64,000 bases of DNA from a candidate division Hyd24-12 bacterium UBA6080 (lineage in GTDB: Bacteria; Fermentibacterota; Fermentibacteria; Fermentibacterales; JCC-6): positions 124,001 to 188,000 of the forward strand of contig DIXM01000003.1 in NCBI GenBank assembly GCA_002436025.1, written 5' to 3'. Shown one piece after another: positions 1 through 8,466 of this stretch. A program made the translations under genes and the position numbers. Positions within the stretch are counted from its first letter, which is position 1. The number at the start of each line of letters is the position of its first letter. Below the pieces are notes generated by a model. It made no database searches, was not told the origin of the DNA, and saw nothing but the letters and a program-made list of their open reading frames with translations.

Positions 1-1182
1 CAGTACTCGGATGGTTCAGGCGGCGAGAGCGCCGTCGCGGGCCGCTGGGAGGCCAAGCTCGTATCCTTCAACGAGGCCACGGGCGAGTTCCTCTCGGTTA
101 CCGATGTGGTGCTCGACGACTTCTACAACGGCAGTTTCGGCCTTGCAGGCGATGCCACATACCTCATCGTCACCAACAACAATCCCGGCGGTGCTGTGAA
201 CCTCCGCTACGTGCTCAGCCAGGACTTCGTTCCTCCGAGTCTCGAAGTGGCCGTTCACCAGAACCAGGTCTCCGACAACTTCGCCAACGTCTTTGCCGTT
301 GGTGTGGACGAAGCCACGCTTGAGATGGAGGGTTTCGACTGGGTCGGCCCCATCTTCAGCGCGACACTGGGCTCCGTTACAACACCCATAAAGATGGAGG
401 CCTTCTACGGCAGCGTGATGTGGAGGGGTAACGTCGACCTCACCAGCGACGGCAACTACACACTCAACTTCTCCGGATACGACAGCAGCGGTATAGCGAT
501 CAACAATACCGTCTCAATGGCTGTCGGCACCGTGAGCGGCAAACTCACGCTCGAAGTCAGGGGCATCAGGCTCGATGTTCCCGAGGGCGCCGCAGCCCCG
601 GGTTCCAGGGTCGTCCTCAGTGAGACCGGCATGCTCGGACTCTCCATGGGCTCAGGCAGCAGCATCGCCGAGGCCTCGGGCATGCTCACCGGTGTTCTCG
701 CCGGCCCCGTGAGCATACCCTCCGTGAACGGCACCCTGTCCTTCCCCGCCGTGAACGCAGACGCTTCAGTCTTCGTTTACGGTTCCGAGGGATGGGTCAG
801 GCTCGACAGCTACTTCCAGAACGGCCGGATCTGCGCCCCCGTCACCGAGGGCGGCATCTACGTCATGGGTGAGGCACCCGGCGTGACCAGCCCCACCGTT
901 CCGGTACAGGTGCAGATCGAGGGCAACTACCCCAACCCGTTCAGTGCCCAGACCGTGATCCGTTTCGCCACCCCCGCGCAGGGTCTTGTGACCATGAGGG
1001 TCTTCGACCTCAGCGGCAGGCTCGTGAGAACACTGGCCAATGAAGACATGGCCGCAGCTAACCACAGCATCGTCTGGGACGGAACCGACAGCAATGGCCA
1101 GCCCCTTGGCGCGGGAGTCTACTTCTGCCGCCTCGAGGCCCAGGGCCAGGTTCTCACCCAGAAGATCATGATGGTTGAGTAG
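1..1182 (+). CDS. Secreted protein with C-terminal FlgD-Ig/T9SS-like sorting domain (5' partial)
   Basis: The frame is open from base 1, so the N-terminus lies outside the window; 393 codons are visible. Most of the visible part is Ser/Thr/Gly-rich and beta-strand-like, with no catalytic motif I recognise. The last ~85 residues are a typical FlgD-Ig-like C-terminal domain: NYPNPFSAQT near 930, then VFDLSGRLV, WDGTDSNG and GVYFCRLE, ending at MMVE. In FCB-group bacteria such domains direct proteins to the outer membrane or cell surface, so this is probably an exported surface protein of unknown function. The next gene starts 14 bases after the stop and is probably co-transcribed. Confidence 0.8.
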   Translation, partial: QYSDGSGGESAVAGRWEAKLVSFNEATGEFLSVTDVVLDDFYNGSFGLAGDATYLIVTNNNPGGAVNLRYVLSQDFVPPSLEVAVHQNQVSDNFANVFAVGVDEATLEMEGFDWVGPIFSATLGSVTTPIKMEAFYGSVMWRGNVDLTSDGNYTLNFSGYDSSGIAINNTVSMAVGTVSGKLTLEVRGIRLDVPEGAAAPGSRVVLSETGMLGLSMGSGSSIAEASGMLTGVLAGPVSIPSVNGTLSFPAVNADASVFVYGSEGWVRLDSYFQNGRICAPVTEGGIYVMGEAPGVTSPTVPVQVQIEGNYPNPFSAQTVIRFATPAQGLVTMRVFDLSGRLVRTLANEDMAAANHSIVWDGTDSNGQPLGAGVYFCRLEAQGQVLTQKIMMVE

Positions 1183-1196
1183 GAAGGAGGGTGAAA

Positions 1197-2306
1197 ATGA
1201 AGCGCACAATAGCACTGCTTGCGGGTCTCGCCCTCGTTCTTTTGTCGGGTTGCGGGGACAAGCTTCCCACTGACATCCCTGACGTGATTGGCTACGACGG
1301 CCTTGTAGCCCAGGGTTGGCAGGCCTACGACCAGGCCAGCTACGACAGCGCAATGGTGAAGTTCGAGCAGGCCATCGACGTCGACGTCACCCGCCCCGAG
1401 GCCTACCTGGGCGCGGGCTGGTCGTCTATCCACCTCAGCGACTACTGGAACATCGGCGCCGACTTCTTCTACATGGCCGCTCAGAACGACGGCGGCAGCT
1501 GGCCCGTCGCAACGGGCATGGCCACCATCACGCAGGACGTTGACTGGACAGTCTTCGAGTGCATCGATCCAGTCCTCAGCGAGAGCACCATGTCGGTCAT
1601 CGAGGCCTACGGCGAGATCTGGCTTGACTGGCCAACAGCCGGTGACACCACGATCATCGACAACGAGATCATCGGCGCCTTCCTGTACGGGGCAGCCCCC
1701 TTCAACGCCGACCACAACGACCCCCAGAGCCCCAGGTACGGGAACATTCCGTTCAAGTACACCTACACCTCCGACATACCGAACTTCTTCGGCATGACCT
1801 CGGCTGTGAACGAAACGACCCAGAACGTTAACATCAATGTTGACTCCCTGGTCGTCGAGAACGGTGTGACGGTTGTCTACCTGAATGTGCCCTACCGGAC
1901 CTACACCGTAGAGCCAATCGACTACCGCACCTGGATCATGGCTGAGAACGATATCAAGTTCGACTACTCCACCTACTCCCTGCCCGAGGGTGCAACGGCG
2001 ATCACCCGTGACGCCATGGCCGGCTTTGCCGCGCTCCAGATGGCGAAGGGTCTCTCCGGCGACATGATCGCCGGCCTCACGGCCGCCTTCGGTGTATACA
2101 ACGGAGGGGACTACTCCTTCGTCCACACGACGATGAACAGGAACAACGTGCTGGGAATGGCTGCAGCCATGACCTTCCTTCAGCAGCAGTTCCGGTTCAC
2201 GCTGTTCACGGTGCAGACCGCGGGATTCGGCCTCGATATCAACGTTGCCGACCCCAACTTCCTCGTTGAGCTTTCCCAGACCATCCAGGAAATGCTCTAC
2301 TACTGA
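1197..2306 (+). CDS. TPR-type lipoprotein
   Basis: This 369-residue lipoprotein begins MKRTIALL and has the lipobox LLSGC near residue 18. I chose ATG 1197 rather than GTG 1191 because AGGAGG at 1185-1190 lies 6 bases before it. After the lipobox come tetratricopeptide-like helices (GWQAYDQASYDSAMVKFEQA, then RPEAYLGAGW), a sign of a protein-protein interaction or scaffold role. The rest shows no enzyme motif. It follows the surface protein at 1-1182 and ends at a strong terminator, so the two are probably the last genes of an operon. The function is unknown; anchoring at the periplasmic face of a membrane is inferred. Confidence 0.8.
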   Translation: MKRTIALLAGLALVLLSGCGDKLPTDIPDVIGYDGLVAQGWQAYDQASYDSAMVKFEQAIDVDVTRPEAYLGAGWSSIHLSDYWNIGADFFYMAAQNDGGSWPVATGMATITQDVDWTVFECIDPVLSESTMSVIEAYGEIWLDWPTAGDTTIIDNEIIGAFLYGAAPFNADHNDPQSPRYGNIPFKYTYTSDIPNFFGMTSAVNETTQNVNINVDSLVVENGVTVVYLNVPYRTYTVEPIDYRTWIMAENDIKFDYSTYSLPEGATAITRDAMAGFAALQMAKGLSGDMIAGLTAAFGVYNGGDYSFVHTTMNRNNVLGMAAAMTFLQQQFRFTLFTVQTAGFGLDINVADPNFLVELSQTIQEMLYY

Positions 2307-2325
2307 CCGGGCTGCATCCGGGATC

Positions 2326-2355
2326 GGGGGGCGCATCACGCGCCCCCCTTTTTTT
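2326..2355 (+). terminator. Rho-independent terminator
   Basis: A perfect 9-bp stem (2326-2334 with 2340-2348, GGGGGGCGC/GCGCCCCCC) with a 5-base loop is followed by seven T. It ends the transcript of the lipoprotein gene at 1197-2306. The remaining ~165 bases up to the convergent gene at 2522 show nothing recognisable. Confidence 0.9.
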
Positions 2356-2521
2356 AAGGCATCCAGGCCACAGGTTTTCCCTGCCCTTCAAGTCCCAACG
2401 TGTTCGTTTGTCAGGCGCTGCAAGGGGTGTAGCAGTGCCCGGGAACCGATGAGTGTCCTGTTCTACCGGGTACGTCAGACCAAGGCAACCGGTGGGTTCA
2501 TATTGCCTGTGACAGGTTGGA

Positions 2522-3433
2522 TCACCGGGGTTGTATGACCGGGATCCCGGGTTCGTCTATGCTGAAAATGTCGAAACCCACGAGCCTGTCGCTGGAAAAG
2601 GCTATCCAGCTGGAACCGGTGTTCCATGCGGGGTAAAGGTCTGATGAGGGGTCGTCGGTGATCCTGATGAGGGTGTCTGCGTCGATGTGGGCGGCAGCCA
2701 GCTCATAGTTTCCCCACCTGTCGGTGGAGAAGACGAACCAGCCGTCGTAGGGGCCCCAGCACGGGTGAACGCACTGCCCGCCCTGGGCTACGGGTCTGGC
2801 GTCGGTGCCGTCAGGGTGTGCAACCCAGATGCTCCAGGGTGAATCCTGTGTCTCGCGGTACTGGAAGAGGATGTACGAGCCGTCGGGGCTGTAGCTGGCC
2901 CTGACGCAGTCGCCCGGGAAAACGGGCACCTCGACTGGTACAAGGGTGTCCGCCTGGTGGGGCATAGTGAAGAGCCTTCGGCTCCAGGAGCCCGAAGGGC
3001 GCATGGAGAACACAAGGCTGTCGCCGGACGGGTTCCAGGACGGGAATGTCACGGGGAGGTCGGGGTCGAGAAGCACGGTCACCGCAGTTCCGTTCCCGGG
3101 AATGGTACGGATCTGGCCGACGCCTGTCGAGTCATCAACCGCTGAGTAGACGATGAGACAGTTTTCAGCGTTCCAGCAGCCGTTCGGTCCGGTGGATTCA
3201 AGCATGGCAGTGAAGGTGCACGGCGCGGGCTCGCCCACCCCGTCAAACCCCCATATCCAGGAGTTCTGGCTGAACAGCAGAACGTTGCCGAAAGGGGACC
3301 ATGCCAGGGCAGTGTCCGCGAAGCTGGAGCTCAACCACAACTGGGCGCCGTCGGGCCATGGAGCTGGTTCCTGCGGGTTGTTGCCGCACCCGGCCAGGAT
3401 GGCTGACGACAGAGCCAGGGCTGCCCTTTTCAT
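2522..3433 (-). CDS. TolB/WD40-like beta-propeller lipoprotein
   Basis: The protein has 303 residues, starts MKRAALAL and has the lipobox AILAGC near residue 15. The ATG overlaps the murA stop by one base (TAATG), so translation is probably coupled. At least four propeller repeats are visible by their signatures: SPFGNVLLFSQ, PSWNPSGDSLVFS, ASYSPDGSYILFQ, CWGPYDGWFVFSTDRWGN and YPAWNTGSSWIAFSSDR. These are PD40/TolB-type blades. Such lipoproteins bind partners or ligands in the periplasm; no specific function can be given. It is the third gene of the exonuclease-murA operon. Confidence 0.82.
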   Translation of the reverse strand: MKRAALALSSAILAGCGNNPQEPAPWPDGAQLWLSSSFADTALAWSPFGNVLLFSQNSWIWGFDGVGEPAPCTFTAMLESTGPNGCWNAENCLIVYSAVDDSTGVGQIRTIPGNGTAVTVLLDPDLPVTFPSWNPSGDSLVFSMRPSGSWSRRLFTMPHQADTLVPVEVPVFPGDCVRASYSPDGSYILFQYRETQDSPWSIWVAHPDGTDARPVAQGGQCVHPCWGPYDGWFVFSTDRWGNYELAAAHIDADTLIRITDDPSSDLYPAWNTGSSWIAFSSDRLVGFDIFSIDEPGIPVIQPR

Positions 3434-4734
3434 TATAAACGCTCCCCTTCCGAAACACTTATGTGCGCACCAAGCGCAGTGAGCCTTCCAACAATGTTCT
3501 CGTAGCCCCTCTCGATCTGCCGCACGTTGTGTATCACAGTGCTGCCCTCGGCGCACAGCGCTGCTGTGAGAAGAGCCATTCCCGCCCTTATATCCGGGCT
3601 TGAGACATCGGTTCCATGAAGCTTGCACGGACCCGAGATGACAACCCGGTGAGGGTCGCAGAGGATAAGCCGTGCGCCCATGGCCGCCAGTTTGTCGGTG
3701 AAGAAAAGCCTGCTCTCGAACATCTTCTCGAAGATGAGGCTGGTTCCCCTTGACTGGGTTGCCGTGACCACGGCGGTGCTTGTGAGGTCCGGGGAAAAGC
3801 CCGGCCAGGGACCGTCGTATATGGTGGGAATGTCACCCCCGATGTCAGGTCTGACCTCGAGGGGCTGGTCTTCGGGAACCGTTACGTTGCCCCCGTCGAA
3901 GATGATCTCGACCCCGAGTTTGCCAAGACCGGTCATGATGGGTTGCAGGATGAACTCAGGCACGCCGGGAATCTCAACTCTTCCCCTGCAGCACGCCGCA
4001 AGACCGATGAAGCTTCCGATCTCGATGTGGTCGGGGCATACCGTATGGTCGGCGCCCCGAAGCAACCCGCCCGTGCCCTCGATCCTGATCAGGTTCGTTC
4101 CGGCGCCCTGAATGCGGGCTCCCATTTTCTGCAGCATGGCCGCGAGGTCCTGCACGTTCGGCTCGCACGCAGCGTTGTATATCTCGGTATCGCCCGTGGC
4201 GATGCATGCTGCCATCAGGGCATTCTCGGTCGCGGTTACCGAAGGCTCGTCGAGGTTTATCCGGGCTCCCCTGAACCCTCCGGGGGCTGAGATCAGTATT
4301 CTGCTGCGCTGATAGTCGACCTTTGCGCCAAGCTTTTCAAGCGCAAGGAAGTGGGTGTCGAGCCGGCGTTTTCCGATGACGTCGCCGCCGGGAGGGGGAA
4401 GGGAGACTGTTCCGAACCTGGCTGCGATGGGTGCAGCAAGAAGTATGGATGCCCGGATGCTTCGGCATAGGTTCTGGTCGAGACGGTCGGGGGAGGCGTT
4501 GTCGGACTCGATGGAAACCGAATCGGCGCAGGCCTGGACCCGGCAGCCCATGCCCTCGAGTATACCGGCCATTGCCCTGGCGTCGCGGATGACGGGCATG
4601 TTTCGAAGCACACAACCGGAATCGGCGAGGAGACACGCCGCAAGCTCGGGCAGTGCGGCGTTCTTGCTTCCCGCCGGTTTCAGGGTTCCCTGAAGGCGGC
4701 AGCCTCCCTGGACCACCCAGGTATCAGGTTGCAT
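3433..4734 (-). CDS. murA: UDP-N-acetylglucosamine 1-carboxyvinyltransferase (Asp-type MurA)
   Basis: MurA transfers enolpyruvate from PEP to UDP-GlcNAc, the first committed step of peptidoglycan synthesis in the cytoplasm. The 433-residue length fits the family, and the N-terminal signature with the essential Lys (KPAGSKNAALPELAA) is present. I chose ATG 4734 because the longer frame adds 42 residues unlike the family. The catalytic loop reads PPGGDVIGKR, with Asp118 where most MurA have Cys (Cys115 in E. coli). Natural Asp variants, as in mycobacteria and Chlamydia, are active but not alkylated by fosfomycin. The gene overlaps the upstream exonuclease by 11 bases and the downstream lipoprotein by one. 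Confidence 0.96.
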   Translation of the reverse strand: MQPDTWVVQGGCRLQGTLKPAGSKNAALPELAACLLADSGCVLRNMPVIRDARAMAGILEGMGCRVQACADSVSIESDNASPDRLDQNLCRSIRASILLAAPIAARFGTVSLPPPGGDVIGKRRLDTHFLALEKLGAKVDYQRSRILISAPGGFRGARINLDEPSVTATENALMAACIATGDTEIYNAACEPNVQDLAAMLQKMGARIQGAGTNLIRIEGTGGLLRGADHTVCPDHIEIGSFIGLAACCRGRVEIPGVPEFILQPIMTGLGKLGVEIIFDGGNVTVPEDQPLEVRPDIGGDIPTIYDGPWPGFSPDLTSTAVVTATQSRGTSLIFEKMFESRLFFTDKLAAMGARLILCDPHRVVISGPCKLHGTDVSSPDIRAGMALLTAALCAEGSTVIHNVRQIERGYENIVGRLTALGAHISVSEGERL

Positions 4735-5527
4735 GATTTCCGTTCTGGCCGGATTTTCGCAGCAGGGTGTGGTAAAGGTCGGGATATTCCACGGGAAGCC
4801 ATTCCTGCTTGAGAAGCCAGCGGATGTAGTCGGGGTCTGTCGCGGCAGTGTCCTCCACAAGACAGCCCTTGTGTTTGCCGAAGTTGAATACTTTTATCTC
4901 GAGGGGTCGGGCTATGAACTCGACAAGCTCGGAAAGCCCGGTGGCGCCGGTCAGGTCCTTCTCGAGGATCGAATCAAGAAGGGCCTTGACAAGCCTGGTG
5001 TCAAAAAGCGCCCGATGGGCGTCGCCGGGAAGGATGGCGTCGTCCAGACCGTGCCTGTATCGCAGTGCCTGAAGCCCATGGCTTGGTATATCGCTGAAAC
5101 AGTGCCGGGAAAGGCGCAGGGTGTCAATTCGGCGGTTTTCGGTGAAAGCGGAGAACACCCCGGGGAACCCTCGCTGAAGCATTGCCATGTCAAAGGGGAG
5201 GTTGTGGGCGCAGATGAACGCGGCCCTTTCCGATAAACCCCTGACGGTTTCCTGAAGATCTGCGGTGGAAGGGGCGCCTTCGAGCATGGCGTTGGTTATG
5301 TGGTGCACCGCCGAGGCCTCGGGGGGTACCGGTACCGGTGGCCTGACCAGGGAAGAGAACTCCCCGATCGACCCGAGCGGGGTTACACCACTGTATTCGG
5401 CCAGCAGGAATGCGACCTCGACTATATGGTCCTGCGAGGTGTCGGCCCCGGTTGTCTCGGTGTCAACGAAAAGCACCGAACCGGGGGCGTCCTGAAAGCT
5501 TGAAAAAAGGTCGTAGTCTGATGCCAT
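4724..5527 (-). CDS. DEDDh 3'-5' exonuclease (DnaQ-like) with C-terminal DUF3820-type domain
   Basis: This 267-residue DnaQ-fold exonuclease has ExoI as DTETTG (Asp22, Glu24), ExoII as HNLPFDMAML and ExoIIIe as HRALFDT, so all four metal-binding acidic residues and the general-base His appear present. The C-terminal ~60 residues (FNFGKHKG, then DPDYIRWLL) resemble the small DUF3820-type domain found fused to exonucleases. A role in DNA repair or proofreading as a stand-alone enzyme is likely; it is too short for DnaQ fused to polymerase. It is the first gene of the operon with murA. No Shine-Dalgarno lies near the ATG, and the promoter places transcription start almost at the ATG. Confidence 0.88.
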   Translation of the reverse strand: MASDYDLFSSFQDAPGSVLFVDTETTGADTSQDHIVEVAFLLAEYSGVTPLGSIGEFSSLVRPPVPVPPEASAVHHITNAMLEGAPSTADLQETVRGLSERAAFICAHNLPFDMAMLQRGFPGVFSAFTENRRIDTLRLSRHCFSDIPSHGLQALRYRHGLDDAILPGDAHRALFDTRLVKALLDSILEKDLTGATGLSELVEFIARPLEIKVFNFGKHKGCLVEDTAATDPDYIRWLLKQEWLPVEYPDLYHTLLRKSGQNGNHAT

Positions 5528-5533
5528 GAGTCA

Positions 5534-5562
5534 ATTCTAACCCGGCAGCCCTCCTTTGAAAA
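5534..5562 (-). promoter_or_regulatory. Promoter of exonuclease-murA operon, leaderless start
   Basis: Read on the minus strand: TTTTCA (5562-5557), 17 bases, TAGAAT (5539-5534). The -10 box ends 6 bases before the ATG at 5527, so the mRNA would begin at or next to the start codon. This fits the absence of a usable Shine-Dalgarno at the proper distance. Confidence 0.55.
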
Positions 5563-5574
5563 GAAGGGCGTTTT

Positions 5575-5603
5575 TTGACACTGGGGTACGGTTTTTGTTA
5601 GCA
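5575..5603 (+). promoter_or_regulatory. Sigma70-type promoter of lipoprotein gene
   Basis: A perfect TTGACA (5575-5580), a 17-base spacer and TTAGCA (5598-5603), followed by an untranslated leader of about 35 bases with GGAGG before ATG 5647. It is divergent from the exonuclease promoter. Confidence 0.55.
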
Positions 5604-5646
5604 TTGCCGCAAGTCTCTCTTTCTTTCGATGTTACGGAGGTGCAAA

Positions 5647-7239
5647 ATGCTTCAAAGGTTTGCGGTGTTCACCTGTCTGGTGACCCTGGCCCTGTCCGGA
5701 TGCGGCAGCCAGGAACCGGCGAACCCTCTGTCCCTTCTGCCGGAAAACGCCATGGTTTCAGTTGTCCTCACACAACCGGTTATGGCCGTTCGAAACATGG
5801 ATGCCTATATAGCGTCCGGAGCCCCATTCCTTGGCGAGGGCGTGGTGGAGAACGCCGCGGTCAGTTATCTCGAGATCGATGCTCTCGATGACCTCGCAAC
5901 CCTGGGTGTTGATCCGCAGGGCTCGGTGGTCTTCTGGATGGAGAGCATGATGCCTCAGTCCATGGCCCTGGCCGTTTCGATTACCGATTTCACGGCATTC
6001 CTTTCCCTTCTCGAAAGGCTCGGTCTCGTGTTCGAGCCCGGAGAACCTCTCAACAAGATGGAAGTCTTCCAGGCTCCCTCCGAGAACGGAACGATCTTCG
6101 TGGCGGAATCCAGGGGCGTGGCTCTGATGGCCATGACCCGAAACAAGCTTTCGGAAATGTCCGAGGCGCTTGGCCCCGATGCTGTGCGCGAAGTTGCGCC
6201 GGCCTCCATCTACTCCTCCATGAACATCGCGATGATTGGCCCGATGGCCGCATCGCAGATCCCCATGATCGCCCAGGCTGCCGCAAGCGAGGGAGAGATC
6301 CCTGCCTTCGCCAGCGACCTCATGACCCTTTACTTCGACGCTGCGGTGGTTGTGCTCAACCAGACCGACCGCGCCGAGATGACCCTCACATTCGGCCCCG
6401 AGACCATCACAGCCCATCAGACCGTGTTCTTCAAGGAAGGAAGCGACCTTGCAAGGCTTGTCATCACGCCTGACAGCCCTTCCCTCCTCGACAGGATACC
6501 CGCCGGGCAGGTCATGTCGGCCCAGGTCAGGATGCCGGCTGAACTGACCGGAATTGTCATGAACAGCGTTTACCAGGCCATGGGTTTCGAAATCGATCCC
6601 GCCGTTGCTGACATCTGGACCGAGATGAGCAGCTGCGCCGCCATGTCGTTCTACAACGACGGCTTCATGCGTTTCATGGCTGTGTATGCAATGCCTTCGG
6701 GCCAGGACCTTGCCGGCATGACGACCATGATCATGGACATGGCCACCAGGTCCCAGTCCATGCTTCCCCCGGAAATGACCGGCATGCTCACCTTCTCACC
6801 GTGCGCGAACATCACGGTGGATGGCGTTGAAATGATGAACTCCCGTTTCACCGTTGTCATGCCAGGGGAAGAGGGTTCGGTCGACACCCTTGCACTGAGT
6901 TACTGGTTCGCCTCGAACGACGGCCTTTTCATGGTCGAGTCCGGCGACTCTCCCACGGCCATACTTCAGACCGTATCAGGGGTTTTCGACCCCGCCTCCG
7001 GGATGCCGGGCCTCGCGGGCGATGGGATGTTCGACTACACGATGGAGGTCGGCGGCTATCTGGGGATGATAAGGCAGTTCAGCCCCGAGGACATCGACCT
7101 GCCGGAGATCATACCCACGCTCTGGATCACAGGCGGGGTAACCGCTGCGGACGGCGTGATGCAGTCCCACACCGAGATCTCCGGACCTGAACTGGTGAAC
7201 TTCATCGGTTCACTGGCGATGGCTTCTTCACAGGAGTGA
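5647..7239 (+). CDS. Large lipoprotein of unknown function
   Basis: The protein has 530 residues, starts MLQRFAVF and has the lipobox LALSGC near residue 18. ATG 5647 was chosen over 5629 because GGAGG (5636-5640) lies 6 bases upstream. The mature part is Met-rich and lacks cysteines typical of enzymes; recurring pieces such as TLPxNAMVSV and SYWFASNDGLFMVESGD suggest a repeated alpha/beta module like that in DUF3352-type proteins, but this is a weak resemblance. It is monocistronic, with its own promoter, and ends facing pth. The function is unknown; membrane anchoring is inferred from the lipobox. Confidence 0.75.
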   Translation: MLQRFAVFTCLVTLALSGCGSQEPANPLSLLPENAMVSVVLTQPVMAVRNMDAYIASGAPFLGEGVVENAAVSYLEIDALDDLATLGVDPQGSVVFWMESMMPQSMALAVSITDFTAFLSLLERLGLVFEPGEPLNKMEVFQAPSENGTIFVAESRGVALMAMTRNKLSEMSEALGPDAVREVAPASIYSSMNIAMIGPMAASQIPMIAQAAASEGEIPAFASDLMTLYFDAAVVVLNQTDRAEMTLTFGPETITAHQTVFFKEGSDLARLVITPDSPSLLDRIPAGQVMSAQVRMPAELTGIVMNSVYQAMGFEIDPAVADIWTEMSSCAAMSFYNDGFMRFMAVYAMPSGQDLAGMTTMIMDMATRSQSMLPPEMTGMLTFSPCANITVDGVEMMNSRFTVVMPGEEGSVDTLALSYWFASNDGLFMVESGDSPTAILQTVSGVFDPASGMPGLAGDGMFDYTMEVGGYLGMIRQFSPEDIDLPEIIPTLWITGGVTAADGVMQSHTEISGPELVNFIGSLAMASSQE

Positions 7240-7251
7240 AATGACTTGCAC

Positions 7252-7275
7252 GGGGGGCGCCTCAGGGCGCCTCCC
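7252..7275. terminator. Hairpin between convergent genes, possible bidirectional terminator
   Basis: A 10-bp stem (7252-7261 with 7266-7275, one G-U pair) with a TCAG loop sits between the lipoprotein stop and the pth stop, and overlaps the end of pth. There is no T-run on either side, so termination would be weak or Rho-assisted. Confidence 0.35.
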
Positions 7276-7849
7276 GTTGCCCCGTCCTTGTGTTGTACAC
7301 GGACTGGGCTTCCTGGATTCCGCTGCGCAGGGCAAGGATGACACAGTCCGCAGCCCTGTGAGCCATTAGTGAAGCCTCTTCCTCGAGGTCTTTTGGAACC
7401 TTTGAAAGAACGTAATTGCTGAGCGGGATACCCGGCGGAACGGGTCCTATCCCAAGCCTTAGCCTTGGAAAGACTTCGGTGCCAAGTACTTCGATGATAC
7501 TTGCAAGCCCTTTCTGTCCTCCCGCAGAACCATCGGGTCTGAGCCTGAGTGAACCCAGGGGAAGGTTGGCGTCGTCGCAGACCACAAGCATTTCAGAGGG
7601 TTCGAGCCCCCGTGAGTTCAACAGGGCACCTGCGGCTCGTCCGCTCTCGTTCATGTAGGTGACCGGCTTTGCCAGGTGTATTCCGCCGGGAAGGACCACT
7701 GCGTGAAAAAGGCCGGCGTTCCTGAAAGAAACGCCGGCTTCGCGGGCAAGGACATCTCCGGTCCAGAAACCGGCGTTATGCCAGGTAAGTGTGTATTTCG
7801 GGCCCGGGTTGCCGAGGCAGAGCACCAGGCCTATACCGTCCCGGGGCAC
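7262..7849 (-). CDS. pth: Peptidyl-tRNA hydrolase
   Basis: Pth cleaves peptidyl-tRNA released by stalled ribosomes, recycling tRNA in the cytoplasm. The 195 residues match the family: LGNPGPKY, the catalytic His in WHNAGF, KPVTYMNESG and VCDDANLPLG with the conserved Asp. The loop usually written GGHNGL is GGQKGL here, so a conserved but not strictly essential His is replaced by Gln. The start is a GTG directly after the TAG of rplY, so the two genes are translated from one mRNA. The rplY-pth pair is conserved in many bacteria. Confidence 0.95.
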   Translation of the reverse strand: MPRDGIGLVLCLGNPGPKYTLTWHNAGFWTGDVLAREAGVSFRNAGLFHAVVLPGGIHLAKPVTYMNESGRAAGALLNSRGLEPSEMLVVCDDANLPLGSLRLRPDGSAGGQKGLASIIEVLGTEVFPRLRLGIGPVPPGIPLSNYVLSKVPKDLEEEASLMAHRAADCVILALRSGIQEAQSVYNTRTGQREAP

Positions 7850-8464
7850 CTACTCCCCTTCACCGGCCTCTGGGGTTTCACCCTCTGCGGCTTCGGTGTC
7901 GGAAGAGGACTTCATGGCCCTGGGCATTATCACGGAAGCCACGACCTGATCACCGGGCATGTCGATGCTCATCCCCTTGGGAAGAACAACATCGGAGATG
8001 TGAAGGGCGTCGCCCAGCTCAAGTCCGCTGACATCCACGGAGATGCTGTGGGGGATATCGGAGGCCTTCACGGTCACGAGAACCTCGTGCAGCATGTGAT
8101 CAAGGATACCACCCTGCAGGATGCCTTTGGGGCTTCCTTCGAGGTGCAGCGGTACGGGGAGAGTGATCATCTGTGTGGGAAGCACCCTGAGGAAATCGAT
8201 GTGCATCGGCTTGTCGTTGATGGGATTCCACTGAACTTCCTTCACGATGCAGTTCACCGGCTTCCCGCCCTGGATGTTGAGCCTGATGATCCCCAGGGAG
8301 GTGCTGTAACCCACCACGGTCATGAAGTGGTGCGCGTTGACGGAAACGGCAATCTCGCCGCCCCGGCCGTAGAGGATGCCAGGCACGTTGCCTTCCCGGC
8401 GGATCCGCCGGGCTTCCCTTGAACCCGTTCGGGTTCTGTTTTCGATGTTGAGTTCCAACGGCAT
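7850..8464 (-). CDS. rplY: Ribosomal protein bL25 (CTC/TL5 type)
   Basis: bL25 binds 5S rRNA in the large subunit. The 204-residue length is that of the long CTC/TL5 form: an N-terminal 5S-binding domain (EARRIRREGNVPGILYGR) followed by the TL5 beta-domain and an acidic tail (GETPEAGEGE). The start is ATG 8464, with AAGGA about 7 bases upstream, and not the longer frame, which would run into tRNA-Gln. The stop of the over-long ispE frame ends two bases before this ATG. Confidence 0.93.
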   Translation of the reverse strand: MPLELNIENRTRTGSREARRIRREGNVPGILYGRGGEIAVSVNAHHFMTVVGYSTSLGIIRLNIQGGKPVNCIVKEVQWNPINDKPMHIDFLRVLPTQMITLPVPLHLEGSPKGILQGGILDHMLHEVLVTVKASDIPHSISVDVSGLELGDALHISDVVLPKGMSIDMPGDQVVASVIMPRAMKSSSDTEAAEGETPEAGEGE

Positions 8465-8466
8465 TA

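Noticed and set aside
1191..1196. GTG at 1191 as start of the TPR lipoprotein
   Set aside because: It lies directly on the Shine-Dalgarno; ATG 1197 has the right spacing and a better signal peptide start.
2356..2521. Possible small gene or RNA between the terminator and the propeller lipoprotein
   Set aside because: A plus-strand open frame exists but starts upstream inside the previous gene, lacks a ribosome binding site and shows no conserved pattern.
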